Below, piece by piece: positions 6,383 through 9,032 of a stretch of DNA of 9,032 nt. The stretch is from NCBI GenBank assembly GCA_905479595.1, contig CAJQND010000355.1, positions 1 to 9,032 on the forward strand, in the 5' to 3' direction. The position numbers and the translations under genes are program-made. Position 1 is the stretch's first letter. Each line of letters starts with the position of its first letter. The notes under the pieces were generated by a model. The model was not told the origin of the DNA, did no database searches, and saw only the letters and a program-made list of their open reading frames with translations. Origin of the DNA: an uncultured Hyphomicrobiales bacterium (GTDB lineage Bacteria; Pseudomonadota; Alphaproteobacteria; Rhizobiales; CAJQND01).

Positions 6383-7873
6383 ATGTCTGAGCTATCATCA
6401 ATTTTTTCCATCGACCTTGCCGCGTTTGCCGAAGTGGAAACCCAAGCCGATGTTTTAGTTGTTGGCTCTGGCACAGCCGGGGTCACGACTGCGGTGGAGC
6501 TTGCTCGTAAAGGCTTGTCGGTTGTTATCCTGGAAGCCGGGCCATTCGTTTTGCCAAGCCATGTGGGCTCGACGCCTTTTCGCAGCCGCGATGACCTGAC
6601 CCCGCAGATCAACGCGCAAGTCAGGCGCAAGACATCATGGATCTCGCGTGATGTGTATGAAGAGGGCACAGCGCCTGAAACCAACAACGATGCGTGGTCG
6701 GCGGTTGGTGGGCGAACCTTATTTTGGGGTGGGTGTGCGCCACGCTTTGCAGATTGGGACTTTTCAGATTGGCCCTTCGATTGCAATGACTTTGCACCAT
6801 ACTACGACAGAGCCGAAAAGCTCATGCATGTCTCAGGGCGTTATGATAAAGCGCCCGCCTTCTTTCGCGGCAAGGCCCAGGATGAATTTCTTGCACGGCT
6901 GGATGCATCCGGGATTGGCGGCGAACATGCCCTGCTTGGCGTGGACACGCAAGAAGCGCGAAATGGGTACATTCCCCGTGGCTTTGACAGCTCGGTTGAT
7001 CGCCTGATCCGCAGCGGACTTCTTTCAAAAGAACTTGAAAGCGGAAAGATCGTACTCATCCCCAATGCCGAGGTTGAGCAGATCGATCATGATGGCGATC
7101 AGGTCACTGGCCTCGCGGTTCGCGACACTCAAGACGATTTCAACGTCAACCTCTCAGCGCGCCATTACACGCTAGCTGGCGGTGCGATTCAATCGACACG
7201 CCTTGCGCTGGCATCGGGCTTGAAGGAACTCGAAGGTAAAGTTGGAACGCATGTGGCTGACCACCTTTTCGTACAGGGCCTTTTTAAATTGAACGCACCG
7301 GTTGGAGAACCAATCTATGCGTTCATCCCTCCCAAAGAAGACAGGCCATATCATGTACAAATACAAGGCCCGTTCAAGGACACCTGGTACTCGCCATACC
7401 ATGCAACGGTGTGGCTTGATTGCGAGCCAGATGAGCTGTTTCTCCTGGTCTACTGCTTTGGCGTCGGGGAAGCTGTCGCAGAAAACGAGGTCGTGCTGAC
7501 AAAGGGAGAAGGCGGTGAGAGCCCGGGCCTCAAAGATTACGTTGTTCTGTCAGACCGGACCCAAAGCGATCTGACTATTCTGCAGCAGATGCAGGACTTC
7601 CTGCCCAGCGCGGCAGAAGCAATAAATGCCAAACTTGTGAGAGCGCAAGTCAATCCCGCAGGCTCGGCTCTGCATGAAATCGGCGGGCTTCCCATGTCAG
7701 CTGACCCTGAAGACGGCGTCACGGACACGTTTGGCCGGTTCTGGAAACTACCCAATTTGTCGGTCGCAGATTCCGCCGCATGGCCATCGCAAGGATCAGC
7801 CAACAGCTACCTTACAATTACCGCATGGTCTCTTCGTCACGCCAACGGGGTTGCCGAAAAACTCCCCCGTTGA
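6383..7873 (+). CDS. GMC-family FAD oxidoreductase, pyranose-oxidase-like
   Basis: A 496-residue flavoprotein of the glucose-methanol-choline family. The N-terminal FAD-binding motif is VVGSGTAG (26-33), with Glu51 of VILEAG as the expected adenosine-ribose ligand. VGGRTLFWGG followed by CAPRF (108-122) resembles the segment of pyranose 2-oxidase that carries its covalent FAD histidine. The matching position here is Phe114, so FAD should be non-covalent. The C-terminal domain has His431 (ALHEIGG) and Asn474 (SANSYLTIT), 43 residues apart, matching the His/Asn catalytic pair of the family. LSVADSAAWP (459-468) is the usual C-terminal FAD-contact motif. There is no signal peptide or Tat motif, so it should be cytosolic. 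It probably oxidises a secondary hydroxyl of a sugar, glycoside or cyclitol to a ketone. The electron acceptor, oxygen or a carrier, is unclear. Its place between a sugar aminotransferase and a sugar porter supports a keto-sugar product. Choline or cholesterol oxidation is less likely. Confidence 0.88.
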   Translation: MSELSSIFSIDLAAFAEVETQADVLVVGSGTAGVTTAVELARKGLSVVILEAGPFVLPSHVGSTPFRSRDDLTPQINAQVRRKTSWISRDVYEEGTAPETNNDAWSAVGGRTLFWGGCAPRFADWDFSDWPFDCNDFAPYYDRAEKLMHVSGRYDKAPAFFRGKAQDEFLARLDASGIGGEHALLGVDTQEARNGYIPRGFDSSVDRLIRSGLLSKELESGKIVLIPNAEVEQIDHDGDQVTGLAVRDTQDDFNVNLSARHYTLAGGAIQSTRLALASGLKELEGKVGTHVADHLFVQGLFKLNAPVGEPIYAFIPPKEDRPYHVQIQGPFKDTWYSPYHATVWLDCEPDELFLLVYCFGVGEAVAENEVVLTKGEGGESPGLKDYVVLSDRTQSDLTILQQMQDFLPSAAEAINAKLVRAQVNPAGSALHEIGGLPMSADPEDGVTDTFGRFWKLPNLSVADSAAWPSQGSANSYLTITAWSLRHANGVAEKLPR

Positions 7874-7890
7874 CCCATCCAGCTAACAAC

Positions 7891-7895
7891 AAAGG
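7891..7895 (+). promoter_or_regulatory. Ribosome binding site of the MFS transporter gene
   Basis: AAAGG lies 9 nt before the ATG at 7905, in the 31-nt gap after the GMC stop. The match is moderate and the spacing acceptable, and it supports this start. Confidence 0.5.
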
Positions 7896-7904
7896 TTGAA
7901 AACG

Positions 7905-9032
7905 ATGCTTATACGTTTGATCGCACTCGCGGCGTTGTTCGGCCTTTTGTTCGGGTTTGATGAGGGCATTATAGCAGGCGCGCTGCCGTTAATTACCCAA
8001 ACGTTCACAATTTCAGTTGTCGGTGAAGGTTTTGTTACGGCAGCCGTACCTCTGGGTGCCGTGGGCGGGGCCATACTCGCCTCACTTTACGTCGATAAAT
8101 TAGGGCGAAAGAAGGTCCTGTTTTTCTGTTCGCTTCTGTTTGGCATTGGAGCAATAGGCAGTGGCCTTGCCTCAAGTGAAACTTTGCTGGCCGTGGCGCG
8201 GTTATTGTTAGGGCTGGCGATCGGCGCGTCAGCGATGACAGCACCGATGTTTCTCGCAGAGGTATCACCCGACCGCTATCGCGGTGCCATGGTTTCTGCC
8301 TTCCAGTTAATGATCACCATCGGTATCCTGGTGTCATATTGTGTTGGATTTTTGCTTGAGCCGCTCGGTGCCTGGCGGTGGATGCTGGCGCTGGGTGCTA
8401 TCCCTGCTGTGATAACATTTCTTGGGTTGCTGCGAGCCCCGGAAAGCCCGCGTTGGCTCGCTGCCAATGGTGAGGTTGATGAAGCCCAAAAGGTCATTTC
8501 TTCAATTCAACCTGACCTGAAAGAGGAAGAAGTTGATCGCATCATCAGCGATATCAAAAAGACCCAGGCCTCTGAAGCTTCATCGGGAAGCTGGAACGAC
8601 CTCATGTCAGACCGGCTTCGCCCCGTCGTCTCCTTTGCGATTATCGCTTTTTTGCTGCAACAAGTCAGCGGCATCAACGCCGTAATCTACTATGCGCCGA
8701 CTATTTTGAAATATGCCGGTTTCGACGGGACGAGCACACAGCTTTTGGCAACTGTCGGGATAGGGGTTGTGAATGTCTTGATGACCGTGGTTGCAATGAT
8801 GATTGTCGACAAGTTTGGTCGTCGTCCCCTGTTTATACTGGGTTTTGCCGGTACGTCATTGAGCTTGCTGGTGGTTGCGTATGCGATGTCAAAAGGAACG
8901 CCTGATTTCGCGGCCATGGCCCTCATCGGGTTGTTTGCCTACATCGCGTTTTTTGCAATCAGCCTCGGCCCGCTACCCTGGCTTTACATGTCGGAGCTTT
9001 TTCCGCTCAGATTTCGCAGCAAGGGCATGGCT
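7905..9032 (+). CDS. Sugar-porter MFS transporter (XylE/IolT-like), 3' truncated by window edge
   Basis: The frame runs open for 376 codons from ATG to the window end. Family members have about 440-480 residues, so the last one or two membrane helices lie outside. It is an inner-membrane major facilitator of the sugar-porter family, probably a proton symporter for a hexose, pentose or cyclitol. Signature motifs in order are DKLGRKK (64-70), the helix RLLLGLAIG (99-107), AEVSPDRYRG (118-127), PESPRW (179-184), the long cytoplasmic loop (about 184-236), QQVSGINAVIYY (252-263), DKFGRRP (302-308) and WLYMSELFP (359-367). Residues matching XylE sugar contacts are present: Gln134, Gln252, Gln253, Asn258 and Trp359. 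Asp19 and Arg99 match its proton-coupling Asp27 and Arg133. It follows the GMC gene by 31 nt in what looks like one operon, so it may bring in the substrate of the two enzymes. Export of an amino-sugar product is possible but less usual for this family. Confidence 0.9.
   Translation, partial: MLIRLIALAALFGLLFGFDEGIIAGALPLITQTFTISVVGEGFVTAAVPLGAVGGAILASLYVDKLGRKKVLFFCSLLFGIGAIGSGLASSETLLAVARLLLGLAIGASAMTAPMFLAEVSPDRYRGAMVSAFQLMITIGILVSYCVGFLLEPLGAWRWMLALGAIPAVITFLGLLRAPESPRWLAANGEVDEAQKVISSIQPDLKEEEVDRIISDIKKTQASEASSGSWNDLMSDRLRPVVSFAIIAFLLQQVSGINAVIYYAPTILKYAGFDGTSTQLLATVGIGVVNVLMTVVAMMIVDKFGRRPLFILGFAGTSLSLLVVAYAMSKGTPDFAAMALIGLFAYIAFFAISLGPLPWLYMSELFPLRFRSKGMA

Noticed and set aside
6383..7873. 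Choline dehydrogenase or cholesterol oxidase identity for the GMC gene.
   Set aside because: The canonical HPxGTxRMG block of choline enzymes is absent, the VGG...PRF segment is pyranose-oxidase-like, and the neighbours are sugar-related.
8035..8926. Minus-strand frames opposite the MFS transporter.
   Set aside because: They are antisense shadows. The plus-strand frame is open for 376 codons with all sugar-porter motifs.

Overview
The window reads as a chromosomal piece of an alphaproteobacterium, probably a marine or soil heterotroph. The basis is a heterotetrameric sarcosine oxidase operon (soxA-soxG) of the type common in Rhizobiales and Rhodobacterales, moderate GC in the genes, and Shine-Dalgarno-led, tightly spaced genes. 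The genus cannot be named from this sequence. I see no tRNA, rRNA, CRISPR array, insertion sequence or phage gene.

Layout. (1) 2-1496, plus strand: the 3' part of soxA, cut by the left window edge, then complete soxG overlapping it by 8 bp. (2) 1493-4777, minus strand: a class 3 lipase with a signal peptide (3818-4777), then a 740-residue reductive dehalogenase-family protein (1493-3715). The dehalogenase converges on soxG so tightly that both stop codons lie in one CTAG tetranucleotide. (3) 4778-5050: an AT-rich divergent intergenic region with a perfect 13-bp inverted repeat (4913-4943) and a second, smaller one (4870-4891). (4) 5051-9032, plus strand: an apparent operon of a DegT/DnrJ/EryC1/StrS-type PLP aminotransferase, a GMC-family flavin oxidoreductase with pyranose-oxidase-like motifs, and a sugar-porter MFS transporter cut by the right edge.

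How the genes may work together. SoxA and SoxG are two of the four subunits of the enzyme that demethylates sarcosine to glycine and yields methylene-tetrahydrofolate. The dehalogenase-family protein carries two 4Fe-4S motifs, a degenerate N-terminal copy of its own core fold, and Tyr, Lys and Arg residues where the aerobic enzyme NpRdhA has its catalytic ones. It has no Tat signal and no membrane-anchor partner, so it should be a soluble cobalamin enzyme. The aminotransferase, GMC and MFS set suggests import of a sugar or cyclitol, oxidation of a ring hydroxyl to a ketone, and transamination to an amino sugar or aminocyclitol, or the reverse as catabolism. That pathway is inferred from enzyme classes and gene order; no substrate can be read from the sequence.

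The points most worth following up are the soluble dehalogenase, the keto/amino-sugar operon, and the palindrome in front of it.
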